Positions 9,654 to 19,188 of a stretch of 64,000 nt of DNA are shown here, one piece after another. The notes below the pieces were generated by a model. It ran no database searches and was not told the origin of the DNA. It saw only the letters and a program-made list of their open reading frames with translations. Every line of letters starts with the position of its first letter. Position 1 is the stretch's first letter. A program made the position numbers and the translations under genes. This DNA is from Notolepis coatsorum (taxonomy: Eukaryota > Chordata > Actinopteri > Aulopiformes > Paralepididae): assembly GCA_963971535.1 (NCBI GenBank), contig OZ020588.1, forward strand, positions 124,101,943 through 124,165,942, read 5' to 3'.

Positions 9654-11465
9654 TTGATTGCATCTCGCCCCTCTTATCGTTCCCCTGGGCGTCTTGGGGA
9701 TTCAATAAGGTGGTCTAAACAGCCTATTGTTGATGTGGGTCAAAACGCACACATAGTGCTAGCTCAGGATGTTCTTTTGGGCATTGGCTGACTGGCGCGC
9801 CTTGATTGCTTGGGGTTGAAACAGCGTTTTTATGAAGCAATTGGGATGGGGGTTTTTCCTCTTCCGACACCCTGTGTGGTTGTCGATGGGTTCCCGTTCA
9901 TGTCAGGGGATGATAACGGAATGGGTCTGGACATATGGGGAAGGTTCGTACCGAAACGTCTGGGTGGCGCCTTCTTTTTATGTTTTAGGATCAACACGCA
10001 TATCTGCCCCTTCTCCTGGGGTTGGCAGGTCGGCGTGGTTAGGGCACGGGACTGGTTCTGGTCGCGCTGGTCCAGATCAGTTACACCCGTTGTCCGCCGG
10101 GGATGCAGATCTGCTGTTCTGGTACCCTGAGGGACTTGGGTTTTTTTCAGGGGGAAAAAATGCTAGGTCGGTCCGGGTGTCACAGGGTTGAGCGTTATGG
10201 AACCCTTGTTGGGTGCGTTGTATTCTGCACTGTCGTAATGGCTTACGGCCGTGCCAACCTGTACGCGCCCGATCTCGTCGGATCTCGGCCGCTGTGCAGG
10301 TTGGTCTTGGTTGGTACTTGGTTGGGTGACCTCCTGGGAATACCGAGTGCGGGGTGCTGGGGCTGGTCTTCCATTTTTTACGCTCTTCTCTTGCGCTTGG
10401 CGCAGAGGGGCCTGTTGGGGTGGTTTTAGCCTCCTCGGGGGACCCTGTGCTCCCCGTATCACCGGGCCCGGTCCGGGGTAATGTTTCGTTGACCCGTAGG
10501 CCCGGGATAGCCCTGTTGGAAACCAGAACGCGGGCTGCGGCAGTGCCGCAGGTGTGTTTTTGGGGTTTCTTTCCTGAGGGGTTATGGGACCAACCATTGC
10601 ATAGGGTAATGCCTGGGTGGTTGGTTCTCTGGTGTGTTGCTGCAGTGTCAACTCCCGGTTTCACCGGTTGAGGGTGCCCCTGCACGTTCATGGCGTCTGC
10701 CGGTCGTGTCAGCCTTCTCTGTGGAGGCTTGGTTGTGCGACAACGCCAGCATACGCCCCTTCCGCCGGGGCGGCTGTGTTCAGCTGTCCTTTCTGGCGCC
10801 TGTCTCGTCCGCAGTCTCCAGGCTCGGGTTGACAGCCTGTTGCCTGGTCTTTTTTCCCGGTGCGCTGCCTGCTTCCGTTGGTTAACTCTTGTGTGTTACG
10901 ACCATGCTGTCTGCCTGTTGCGGGGCCAGTGTGCCAGGCGGTGTACTCTTGGGGAGGACAGGGCCCGCTCGGCTGAGGGGCCTTTGTCCGAATACGCTGG
11001 CGATGTGGGGGGCGGGGTCACTAAGTGCCCACCTGGTGGGGTCTTGATGCTGGCATCATGGACTTCTCCGGGTCCCCATTCCAGGGAGTCCAGTCCTTTT
11101 GGTGGGTCTGGGTCTTCATTCGCGCTCCGCTGCTACGGCCTTGCCACGGGGTTGGGTTTGCCCTTGATCCCGTGATTCTGGGGGCAGTAACGAGGTTGTT
11201 CCCTACGTTCGTTCCCGGGTGGCATGCGGGTTGTGCGTGGGTAGTGTAGTCGTGGGGTCAAGCCACGGTCTGCTCACCCTGTGCGTTGAGTTGCTTGAGT
11301 GCCTCTTCGCGCGGTGGGGTCCGTCGCCCTCTCGGTTAACCTCTAATAGGGAGGGTGCCCTCCATTAGGGGGGGTCGGGGGGCTCGGCCCTCCCTGTTCT
11401 GTTGGTTGTGGGGGGCCTTCAGCGGGGTGTATTTGTCGGCCAGTGGCTCAGCTTGGCCTCCCTTT
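9654..11465 (+). other. DIRS interior, GC-rich non-coding right part
   Basis: G/T-rich sequence with only overlapping short frames on both strands, of which the longest (about 160-200 codons) show no known motif. It contains the 5S-like segment described separately. No RT, RNase H or tyrosine recombinase signature is seen. Confidence 0.6.
10241..10366 (+). ncRNA. 5S rRNA-like sequence (pseudogene or 5S-derived SINE head)
   Basis: The segment follows vertebrate 5S rRNA closely in order: GCTTACGGCC, then CGCCCGATCTCGTC-GATCTCGG, then GGTACTTGG-TGGG-GACC-CCTGGGAATACCG-GTGC. The internal-promoter C box region (TTGGTTGGGTGACCTCCTGG) is recognisable and the A box is more diverged. A run of six T at 10374-10379, 8 nt after the end, could terminate Pol III. 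It may be a 5S pseudogene, a SINE3-type head, or captured sequence carried by the DIRS element. It is too diverged to be a functional rRNA. Confidence 0.8.
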
Positions 11466-11558
11466 GTGCAGAGTGATGCCAAGCAGAGCCCCTAATGGAA
11501 CAGAACGTTAGGTTATAGCTATAACCAAGTTCTGTTAATTAGGGGTGACGCTTGGCAT
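11466..11558 (+). repeat. DIRS internal complementary region (ICR)
   Basis: 11466-11506 is the reverse complement of the left terminus (6453-6493). 11507-11558 is the reverse complement of the right terminus (about 11745-11796). The two join at 'cagaac|gttagg', exactly head to tail as in a circular junction. Known DIRS models use the ICR as the template that completes the termini. Confidence 0.92.
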
Positions 11559-11586
11559 CCGACGGCCGCTGCAGCCCTTGACCCCA

Positions 11587-11796
11587 CCTTGTGGTGAAAG
11601 CTTGGGAAGGAGGAGAGCAGGTGACCACACACCTGCTTATGAAGGTAAGCTGATGAGGGGTGTGGTCAGACTAATACTGGTATTAAAGGTACATTTGTGG
11701 AATTTATTCAGTGCGCGTGCACGTACGCGAGATAGTGCAGAGTAATGCCAAGCGTCACCCCTAATTAACAGAACTTGGTTATAGCTATAACCTAAC
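11587..11796 (-). repeat. DIRS right inverted terminal repeat
   Basis: Inverse of the left ITR, with an outer palindromic extension containing ggttatagctataacc. Ends ...ctataacctaac. Confidence 0.92.
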
Positions 11797-11949
11797 ATTT
11801 CACACGGGCGGCAGGTGTGCTGAACAAGATGGCTGCCTGAGCTGAGAGCTCCGCATTTCCTCGACATTAATTTCATTTTTTACCTCCACTCAGTAAATAA
11901 TTGAACTATTCTTTTATTCCAACTTGGAGTCAAAAGTACAGACAACAAG
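11797..11949 (+). other. Putative L1 5' UTR
   Basis: Sequence between the DIRS terminus and the L1 ORF1 start. It contains 'aagatggctgcctga', and no other element is recognised. The exact 5' end of the L1 is not determined. Confidence 0.4.
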
Positions 11950-12829
11950 ATGTCATTAGATCGTGGTGGTCGTGGTGGCACTGGTCGAACAACACGCAAA
12001 GGCAAACAATTCGGCGAGGACCAAACACAAGAAACCGAAAAGGATGAACCTGAACCTACATTACTACAGGAAATTATGTCAGAATTAAAATAACAACATA
12101 CTGTGGTAGTAAAACGAATGGATGGCATCGACACACGCTTGGGAGATATGACCACCGAAGTATCGGCAATCAAAATCACGCTAAATAAAACCAACCAAGC
12201 ACTGGAGACACAGAAGCTACGCCTGGATGAAGTAGAAAGCCGGGTCTCAACAGCTGAAGACACTCTGACAACCAACAAGAAGACAGCAGACAGTGCAAAT
12301 AAGAAGATACAAGCGTAAGAAATAAAATTGGACATACTAGAAAATAAAGAAAGGATGAAGAGCTTGGTTGAGCTTGGTACTGGGTCTCCCAGAAAAATCC
12401 GAACATGGACAAGAACTTATTGCCTATATTGAACAGAAGTTACCACATTGGCTCAAGATCCCCGGCAAACAAATCGACCTAGAACTAGCCATGCGCTCTG
12501 GCCGAACCCCACCTGAGCCAGGAAAACCACCAAGACCAACATTGATTCGTCTCCTACGGTTCAGAGATGCAAAACTGATACTACAAACGGCAAAGAGGAC
12601 ACAGATGCAAGAAAAGGGAATCAAACTCACCATTCATCAGGATCTGCCAAAAGAAGTAGGGATTAAACGCAGAGAATTCGACAAGGTGATCAAAATACTC
12701 ATCCAAAAGAATATCTTTCGAGGGTTTGCATACCCAAATCTACTATGCATCCTTCAAAAGAACAACATCATCCTCTTCAACAATCCAAAGGCGGTAAAAG
12801 AGTTTCTCGAGACACTCGAACTGTCATAG
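11950..12829 (+). pseudogene. L1 ORF1 (RNA-binding chaperone), degraded
   Basis: Starts ATG TCA TTA GAT (MSLDRGGRGG). A stop TAA follows at 12091 in the same frame, then a coiled-coil segment (heptad-like VKRMDGIDTRLGDM through 12318), then another TAA and a frameshift. From 12368 the other frame gives the conserved C-terminal half of fish L1 ORF1p: 'LGLPEKSEHG', 'PRPTLIRLLRFRDA', 'LTIHQDLPKEV', 'RREFDKV', ending at 12829. Order and motifs match L1 ORF1 (coiled coil, RRM-like, C-terminal domain). ORF1p trimers coat L1 RNA; this copy cannot encode one. Confidence 0.85.
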
Positions 12830-13461
12830 TAAGTTTCACATTAACTTCGCATTCTGCCACCAAGAGTGGAGGTAAGACATTGTTAAATCCCCTCCTCGTG
12901 AAAATCGTGTAGTAGAAATATCCATCTACGAAAAGCTGGTGTGTGTTGATTGTTTATTTTTGATTCGTTTGAATCTGTTTTGTATACACCGTCCTGCAGT
13001 CACGTTTGCGCTCATACTTCCTGCAACAAAGAGTGACGTCACATGGACCGTACCATTTGAAAGGGGTTTACCCAACCCTAGTAGACTATAATACTGTCGC
13101 AATGACTGTTTCTCTCAACTCTACACAATGTAACATGGATGAAATCGAAGAACTATTTTCATGATGGACATAGGGGGACATAGGAGAGGTGGACATAGGA
13201 GATGGACATAGGAGAGGTTAAAATAAATGAGGGTAGGAGCTCCGGGCACCACACCACACGCGTATCTCAGCGGGAGATGCTTCGGCGTGAGGGGGGAGGG
13301 GGGAGGAGGGAAGGGGGAATAATGTTGTCTGTATCAGTTCTTTTTTTTTTATTTTTTTTTTTTACTTGGCTTGGTCGCCCTATTGCAGTTTTATTTTATT
13401 GTTTTCAGTGTTCCTCATTTGTTTTGTACCCAGCACATCTATTCATTATCTTGCCGGTATT
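12830..13461 (+). other. L1 inter-ORF region with short repeats
   Basis: No gene. It contains a short direct repeat of 'ggacatagga(gag)' at about 13163-13218, a G/A-rich run at 13288-13320 and T-rich tracts at 13341-13365. It lies between ORF1 and ORF2 of the same L1. Confidence 0.5.
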
Positions 13462-13868
13462 ATGACCCAACCTAAATCAGCACAGCGGTCGGGAGGTGTA
13501 CTTAGGTTTTGCAGCTGGAATTGCAGAGGCTTGGCGCTAACATTGCTTTCCTTCAAGAGACCCACGGGAACGGATCATATAAAATTAAAGAGGAGATGGT
13601 TTGGTCAGGTTTATCATTCGTCGTTTCAAGGGAAATCTAGAGTGGTAGCCATTCTAATCCATAAATCTGTCAACTTTGTTTACTCCGATATTATCTCAGA
13701 TCCTGGCAGGAGATATGTGATAGTTATAGGATGGCTGTATGACGTACCAGTAATTCTGGCTAATGTATACGGCCCCAATTGGGACAATGATAACTTTTTC
13801 CAAACACTGTTTGCCAGGATACCTGATATGTCAACACATTATCTGATTCAGGGTGGAGAACACAATGG
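13462..13868 (+). pseudogene. L1 ORF2 endonuclease, 5' fragment
   Basis: ATG at 13462 opens MTQPKSAQRSG and the endonuclease start 'CSWNCRGL'. The next conserved block is out of frame ('ANIAFLQETHG', carrying the catalytic Glu), with bases apparently lost near 13530-13545. The frame then resumes with 'VAILIHKSVNF', 'VILANVYGPNWDN' and 'LIQGG', as in L1 APE-type endonucleases. Homology stops at about 13868, where another element is inserted, and continues at 15733. Confidence 0.85.
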
Positions 13869-14496
13869 GTCTCATTCCAGAAATTTTTTCAAAGATATAT
13901 TCTGGAAGACTTATCTTGGAACCACTGAGACATAATCAATGACAAGTTCACTCTGAGTCCTGAACGTGCTGGTAATATGTCTTAAGTGGCTGAAAAGGTC
14001 GCACAAATTATATGATCTGATATCTGCTTGGAGAATGGCATTCTGTCTTAAACTCGAAAGCGCGTTCCCGTTCAGGTCATTTGCATACAAAACAACGCCT
14101 CCAGAGCTCCTTATAAGGCAACTAGTGACGCAGCTGTGTGCAAATGGAATGGCGGAAGTGCTTTGCGAGTCTTGCGAGCCGCGTGATTACAAAACCTAGC
14201 GTCAGTCAGTGCCAATCAGAGAGCGTCTCCGAGAAATGCGGCTATGTTTCGTAATCACGCTTGCGTGCCATCAAAACTAGATTAGATTAATGTATTGGCA
14301 TCATATACAGCTCGCGGTTCACCTGCCGCAGCGTGCGCGCACACACACACACACGCGTGTGCAGTACTGTATATGAATGAATGAATGAATGAAATATAAT
14401 ATATATAGCCTACGGCTGGCGTAATGAATGAACGCAGTATGGCTAATTATTCCATAATTAAGCCTATAGGCTACTGTTCATTCGTAGGCACACACA
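13869..14496. mobile_element. Left part of unclassified insertion in L1
   Basis: Begins gggtctcattcc, the inverse of the element end at about 15721-15732 (ggaatgagaccc), suggesting short terminal inverted repeats. No coding motif is recognised. It contains a (CA)n/(GC) run at 14335-14356 and (GAAT)n at 14373-14391. No convincing TSD is found. Confidence 0.5.
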
Positions 14497-14874
14497 AGAC
14501 TTGTTATGGAATATTAATGCAGTCTATTTCCACCGATTAGCTTTAGTTCTTATTTATTTATCCACTGTCATTTCAGTGTTGGTGTATAGGCTATATAGTG
14601 TATTTCAATATAAGTTTAATTGATTAATGATATGTTCGAAGGAATGCAGGTTTATAGCTATATCAACCCCATCCAATGTACAGTAAATGACCAAGTACGG
14701 TTTTGTCAATATTCCAATGTACAGTTTTGCTTGTACAGTGTAAGTCTATCCCCCACCCACCCCTCCTACCCAACCTCCTCCAACAGTTTCTACGTCAAAT
14801 GTACTCTCTTTTCTGGACTCTTTTTGTATCACAAACAGTACTGTATTTGCAAATCTGGTATGTCATAAATGTAT

Positions 14875-15042
14875 AGATGTAGCAGTACTGTCTATCTGTG
14901 TTGTGTGTGTCATATATGTTATGATGAATTGAAAATGGGGGACCCTGATGTAAACAAAACGAAATTCTTTCTCTGGTCTGCATCCCCTTATGTAATTGAG
15001 CTGTACTGTACTGTACCCATTCTGCAATCTGTTAATAAAATT

Positions 15043-15091
<49 letters not shown>
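14875..15091 (+). mobile_element. Retroposon tail with (TCAA)n end, within left arm
   Basis: Starts tagatgtagcagtactg, has the 'gggggaccctgatgtaaac' and 'tctgcatcccctta' blocks, and ends in about eleven tcaa units. Present in both arms, so it predates duplication of the arm. Confidence 0.7.
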
Positions 15092-15092
<1 letters not shown>

Positions 15093-15542
15093 CAAAGGTC
15101 TGTCCCATTGTATACCAATCAATGGGATACATTGCATGTTGACCTGCATTCTTTCAAATGTATATAATTAATCATTAAAACAGATGTGTAACAAATAAGA
15201 AATACAAATTCCACAGAAGGCATTAAATTATTATTATTTTCAATCATTTCACAATAATTGCATAATTGTGTTTGAATATCTGAGTAATTAAAGTAATTAT
15301 ACATTTGTCCAAAATAGCTGGTTCAGATATGGTTAGGCAGCTGCCCTGTGATCAGATGAATCCATATTATTTATTTTTCCGACATCAAATGCGTAATTTC
15401 TTATCGTACAAATATTGTCATATTTATTTTAATTATGATTAAGTAATTAATTCCAAGGAGGCCTGTAGCGTTGACGTGAAGGAATCACTAGAACACAGTC
15501 TGTCAAGTTATAATGAAATTTTAAATTAGTCAATCAATCATG

Positions 15543-15620
15543 AGATTTGATCGTGGCTGAGAGCAGATTTAAGAGTGCTCCTCAGCACTCTTAAATCTGC
15601 TCTCAGCCACGATCAAATCT
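15543..15620. repeat. Perfect 37-bp stem palindrome, 4-nt loop
   Basis: 15543-15579 and 15584-15620 are exact reverse complements around loop cctc. The equivalent in the right arm (about 16290-16355) is imperfect. It could be a terminal or subterminal hairpin of the element. Confidence 0.92.
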
Positions 15621-15732
15621 GATCTCAGGAAAATTTGGGGTCTCCCACTCCCAGCCCTAATATGTCTTAAATGGGCCGAAATCTGGCTAAGACGAAATTT
15701 TTTGTCGTAACTTCGTTCGGGAATGAGACCCA

Positions 15733-16170
15733 TTTGTCTGGATTAATCCTAGATTAGATCGCTCATCACCCAGGAATAGTGTGCCTTCAAGGTCTGCCAA
15801 AACCATTCATGCTTTTATGAATGAATTCAAGGTCTCTGACCCCTGGCGATTTTTAAACCCACAAGGAAGACAATACTCTTTCTTTTCACATGTTCATCAA
15901 ACTTATTCTCGTATTGACTTTTTTCTGATTGATAATCGACTCATCCCATCACTACACTCCTGCTCTTATGAAGCGATCGTGTTGTCGGATCATGCTCCAG
16001 TACTTCTGGAGTTATGCTTCCAGGAATATGACAACTCACCACCTCCCTGGCGTCTAAATTGCCATTTATTGTCAAATGAGAATTTTGTTAATTTCATACA
16101 CAACCAAATAGATTTTTTTATATCAACCAATAAGACCCCTGAGATTTCAGCATCTTTACTGTGGGAGACA
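15733..16170 (+). pseudogene. L1 ORF2 endonuclease, 3' fragment between inverted arms
   Basis: Continues the endonuclease interrupted at 13868: 'LDRSSPR', 'DPWRFLNPQGRQYSFFS', 'TYSRIDFFLID' and the catalytic 'SDHAPV' (Asp-His near 15988), then the start of the linker. It is open to the junction at about 16170, where the right inverted arm begins. The RT domain is not found downstream. Confidence 0.88.
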
Positions 16171-16789
16171 GTGGGTTTCATTCTCGAACGAAGTTACGAC
16201 AAAATATTTCATCCTAGCCAGATTTCGGCCTATTTAAGACATATTAGGGCTGGGAGTGGGAGTCTTCAAATTTTCCTGAGATCTTATTTGAGAGCAGATC
16301 TAAGAGTGCTGAGGAGCACACTTAAATATGCTCTCAGCCCACAATCAAATCTCATGATTGATTGACTAATTTAAAATGTTATTATAACTTGACAGACTGT
16401 GTTCTCATAGTGATTCCTTCACGTCAACGCTACAGGCCTCCTTGGAATTAATTACTTAATCATAATTAAAATAAATATGACAATATTTGTACGATAAGAA
16501 ATTACGAATTTGATGTCGGAAAAATAAATAATATGGATTCATCTGATCACAGGGCAGCTGGATTAACCATATCTGAACCAGCTATTTTGGACAAATAATT
16601 ACTCAGATATTCAAACACAATTATGCAATTATTGTGAAATGATTGAAAATAATAATAATTTAATGCCTTCTGTGGAATTTGTATTTCTTATTTGTTACAC
16701 ATCTGTTTTAATGATTAATTATATACATTTGAAAGAATGCAGGTCAACATGCAATGTATCCCATTGATTGGTATACAATGGGACAGACC

Positions 16790-16985
16790 TTTGTTTGATT
16801 GATTGATTGAAAACTTTATTAACAGATTGCAGAATGGGTACAGTACAGTACAGCTCAATTACATAAGGGGATGCAGACCAGAGAAATAATTTTGTCTTGT
16901 TTACATCAGGGTCCCCCATTTTCAATTCATCATAACATATATGACACACATGACACAGATAGACAGTACTGCTACATCTATACAT
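16790..16985 (-). mobile_element. Retroposon tail within right arm
   Basis: Reverse-orientation counterpart of 14875-15091, with only a few tail units left (gattgattgattg). Confidence 0.7.
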
Positions 16986-17258
16986 TTATGACATACCAGA
17001 TTTGCAAATACAGTACTGTTTGTGATACAAAAAGAGTCCAGAAAAGAGAGTACATTTGACGTAGAAACTGTTGGAGGAGGTTGGGTAGGGATGGGTGGGG
17101 GATAGACTTACACTGTACAAGCAAAACTGTACATTGGAATATTGACAAAACCATACTTGGTCATTTACTGTACATTGGAGGGGGTTGATATAGCTATAAA
17201 CCTGCATTCCTTCGAATATATCATTAATCAATTAAACGTATATTGAAATACACTATAT

Positions 17259-17451
17259 TGAAATAGATGTAGCAGTACTGTCTATCTGTATGTCATATAT
17301 GTTACGATGAATTGAAAATGGGGGACCCTGATGTAAACAAGACGAAAGTCTTTCTCTGGTCTGCATCCCCTTAACAATTGTATGTATTGAGCTGTACTGT
17401 ACTGTACCCATTCTGCAATCTATTAATAAAGTTTTCAATCAATCAATCAAA
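17259..17451 (+). mobile_element. Retroposon copy with 7-bp TSD (actatat)
   Basis: Same family as 14875-15091. The flanks are actatat at 17252-17258 and 17452-17458, and the left arm at the corresponding place has an uninterrupted empty site. It ends in caatcaatcaatcaa. Confidence 0.85.
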
Positions 17452-17560
17452 ACTATATAGCCTATACACCAACAACACTGAAATGACAGTGGATAAATAA
17501 ATAAGAACTAAAGCTAATCGGTGTAAATAGACTGCATTAATATTCCATAACAAGTCTTGT

Positions 17561-18160
17561 GCACTGAAAAATAAAGTTTGTTGGATTTACTTGATTTTAA
17601 TGTGTACATTGGTTCCACATGATCAGAATATGTCCAACTGACATACTTTTCCTCGTTCTCCTCACTTACTTATTGCTTGTGAACCCAACATATTTCATTC
17701 ACATTAAGATTACTTAAAATAAACATGTTGATTCAACATATTTGTCGTTACAGTAAACACAATTTAATTGTGTAATGTTAACGTACTTTAATGATGTTCA
17801 GGGTACTTGATTTTCAACACTAACTCCAACTTGATTTCTTAATGTAAATCTAACTTGATTTGTTCAAGTTAACACAACTTGATTTCTCAATGTAAATCTA
17901 ACTTGATTTGTTCGAGTGCACAAAATCTTACATGTTTTTGCATTGACAAAAAAGGCAAAGAGTCAAGTTCTGTACCAAAAATGTTAAACATTTTATTGAA
18001 CAGGTAAACAACAGCAGTGGATAGTAGTCAATATATAATAATAGATAGTCAATATAGTCAATGTTTCTAAAACTGTTTGGGACCTTAAATGGATGGCAGT
18101 TGTATGTTGTTTTAATTCTATTTTAATTTAGTTGTTTAAGAACTCCTGGTACGTTAGTGT
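17561..18160. mobile_element. CACTA/EnSpm-like non-autonomous candidate
   Basis: The start 'cactgaaaaataaagtttgtt' looks like fish EnSpm-type termini. The interior is rich in 'aacttgattt', with a 48-bp direct repeat in two copies from 17828. The right end was not located and no transposase is seen. Confidence 0.35.
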
Positions 18161-18286
18161 GATAGAAATGTGTGTGTATTTTGCATGTATGTGTCTTGGT
18201 GTGATCAAAATGTGTGCGTATGTTGCATGTATGTGTCTTGGTGTTATACAAATGTGTGTGTATGTTGTGTGTATGTGTCTTGGTGT
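18161..18286 (+). repeat. 42-bp minisatellite, three copies
   Basis: Unit 'gatcaaaatgtgtgcgtatg...tgtcttggtgt' is repeated three times with a few substitutions. No coding meaning is apparent. Confidence 0.85.
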
Positions 18287-18548
18287 GTTTGAAGCTCCGC
18301 AATGTAGTTTTGGGAACAAAAACAGGACATGTAGAATAATGTTTCAGTGGTTCTCTATAAAGTGCATATGCTCACTGTAGATTTTAAAAGGCAAATACAA
18401 AATACTGTGAACTGTTACCACAAACAAATGAAAATAAGGGAAAAAAACTACTGTTGATACACATCTGGTGTAAGATTAAGTAATGGATGAAGAGAAATAC
18501 AAAATACAACAAGTAAACCCTGCATCAACAGCATATAAATACTGCTGG
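18287..18548. other. No recognisable feature
   Basis: AT-rich sequence without a credible gene or repeat match elsewhere in the window. Confidence 0.5.
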
Positions 18549-18806
18549 CCTGGGAATGTAACAGAAACTATCAAGTAGGTCCAAGCTTTTGCATCACTAC
18601 AGATTAAGGCATTCTTTAACAGCATCATAACACATTAAAACACATTTAGCTGGTTAGTGTTTGTCCTTGTATTTAAAGATATATCCATTAATTATGAATT
18701 TATAGCACTAGCACATTTCCATAATGTTTTGAATCGTTAGTGCAGTAGATATTTTTATTATAATTATAGATCAGAGCTTTAATAATATAACTAATGGAGT
18801 TGATTT
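18549..18806 (-). repeat. Single satellite-unit copy (seed-like) beside the left zinc-finger exon
   Basis: Reverse complement of one 275-bp monomer of the large array. It opens with the exon-derived part (ctgggaatgtaacagaaac...aagcttttgcatcactacag) and continues through the intron-derived part to 'aataatataactaatgg'. It keeps an 'acag' that array monomers lack but the real exon has, so it is intermediate between the two. Confidence 0.88.
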
Positions 18807-18810
18807 GTCA

Positions 18811-19160
18811 CTCTGTGCTCAGTGATGCACAGTGATCAGACTATATATGCATCACTGTGCCTCACTGCATCACTGAGCACAGAGTGAAGTTACCATCTTC
18901 CTGGACTTTTAAAACAACATTGTCAATATTACACTTACAATACACTTAATGTAGATATCTATTTGTTACTGTATTTATATTAGCATGTACATACATTACA
19001 TAGGAAATGTGAATCCCGGACCGTATTTTATTTTATTCTTTATTCTTAGGCAATTTTTTGTTCTTATTTGTGATTTGTTTTGTCTACCTAAATGTTTACT
19101 GTGAGCAATTTGTAGTGCCAAATTTCCCTCGGGATGATTAAAGTATTTCTATTCTATTCT
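18811..19160 (+). mobile_element. LINE 3' end with (TTCTA)n tail in the intron
   Basis: Interrupts the satellite-like intron between 'gttgattt' and 'atttatgttacag'. It ends 'aatttccctcgggatgattaaagtattt' plus ctatt repeats, typical of fish LINE tails. Near its left edge is an imperfect palindrome (18810-18885, cactctgtgctcagtgatgca and its inverse). Confidence 0.65.
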
Positions 19161-19188
19161 ATTTATGTTACAGGGTTAGGTGCTGGGA

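Larger units (their letters stand above)
6453..11796 (+). mobile_element. DIRS-type retroelement lacking recognisable RT/YR (non-autonomous)
   Basis: Inverted terminal repeats at 6453-6639 and 11587-11796 flank a gag-like ORF and a long non-coding interior. A 93-bp internal complementary region at 11466-11558 fuses the complement of both outer ends. This ITR plus ICR architecture defines DIRS1-type elements, whose circular intermediates integrate through a tyrosine recombinase. Left end GTTCTG and right end CCTAAC give a GTT/AAC junction. I find no RT (no D-D catalytic box in a credible frame), RNase H, methyltransferase or recombinase between 8391 and 11465. A LINE/SINE tail (9495-9653) is inserted and a 5S-like segment is present. 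Confidence 0.88.
14497..15733 (+). repeat. Left arm of a >1.2-kb inverted repeat
   Basis: Nearly identical, in reverse complement, to 16170-17561. Matching landmarks include 'acaagacttgttatgg' (14497) with 'ccataacaagtcttgtg' (17561), the shared retroposon tail, and the terminal 'acttcgttcgggaatgagaccca'. The arms probably represent two copies of one AT-rich transposon inserted in opposite orientations in the L1. Confidence 0.85.
16170..17561 (-). repeat. Right arm of the inverted repeat
   Basis: Reverse complement of 14497-15733, plus one extra retroposon insertion at 17259-17451 absent from the left arm. Begins tgggtttcattctcgaacg and ends at ccataacaagtcttgtg, where a CACTA-like start follows. 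Confidence 0.85.

Noticed and set aside
10241-10366. Functional 5S rRNA gene
   Set aside because: Too many substitutions, including in the A box and stems; called a 5S-derived sequence only.
10077-10691. A 204-codon minus-strand frame in the DIRS interior
   Set aside because: It is antisense to the 5S-like segment and G/T-rich sequence, Pro/Thr/Arg-rich by composition, without a motif. Overlapping frames on the plus strand are equally long.
10690-11175. A 161-codon plus-strand frame that might be a diverged DIRS RT or recombinase
   Set aside because: No RT catalytic box, no R-H-R-Y pattern and no credible family resemblance; it is explained by GC-rich composition lacking stops.
13869-15732. 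Assigning the insertion in L1 to a named transposon superfamily
   Set aside because: Only a ~12-bp terminal match and no clear TSD or transposase; left unclassified.
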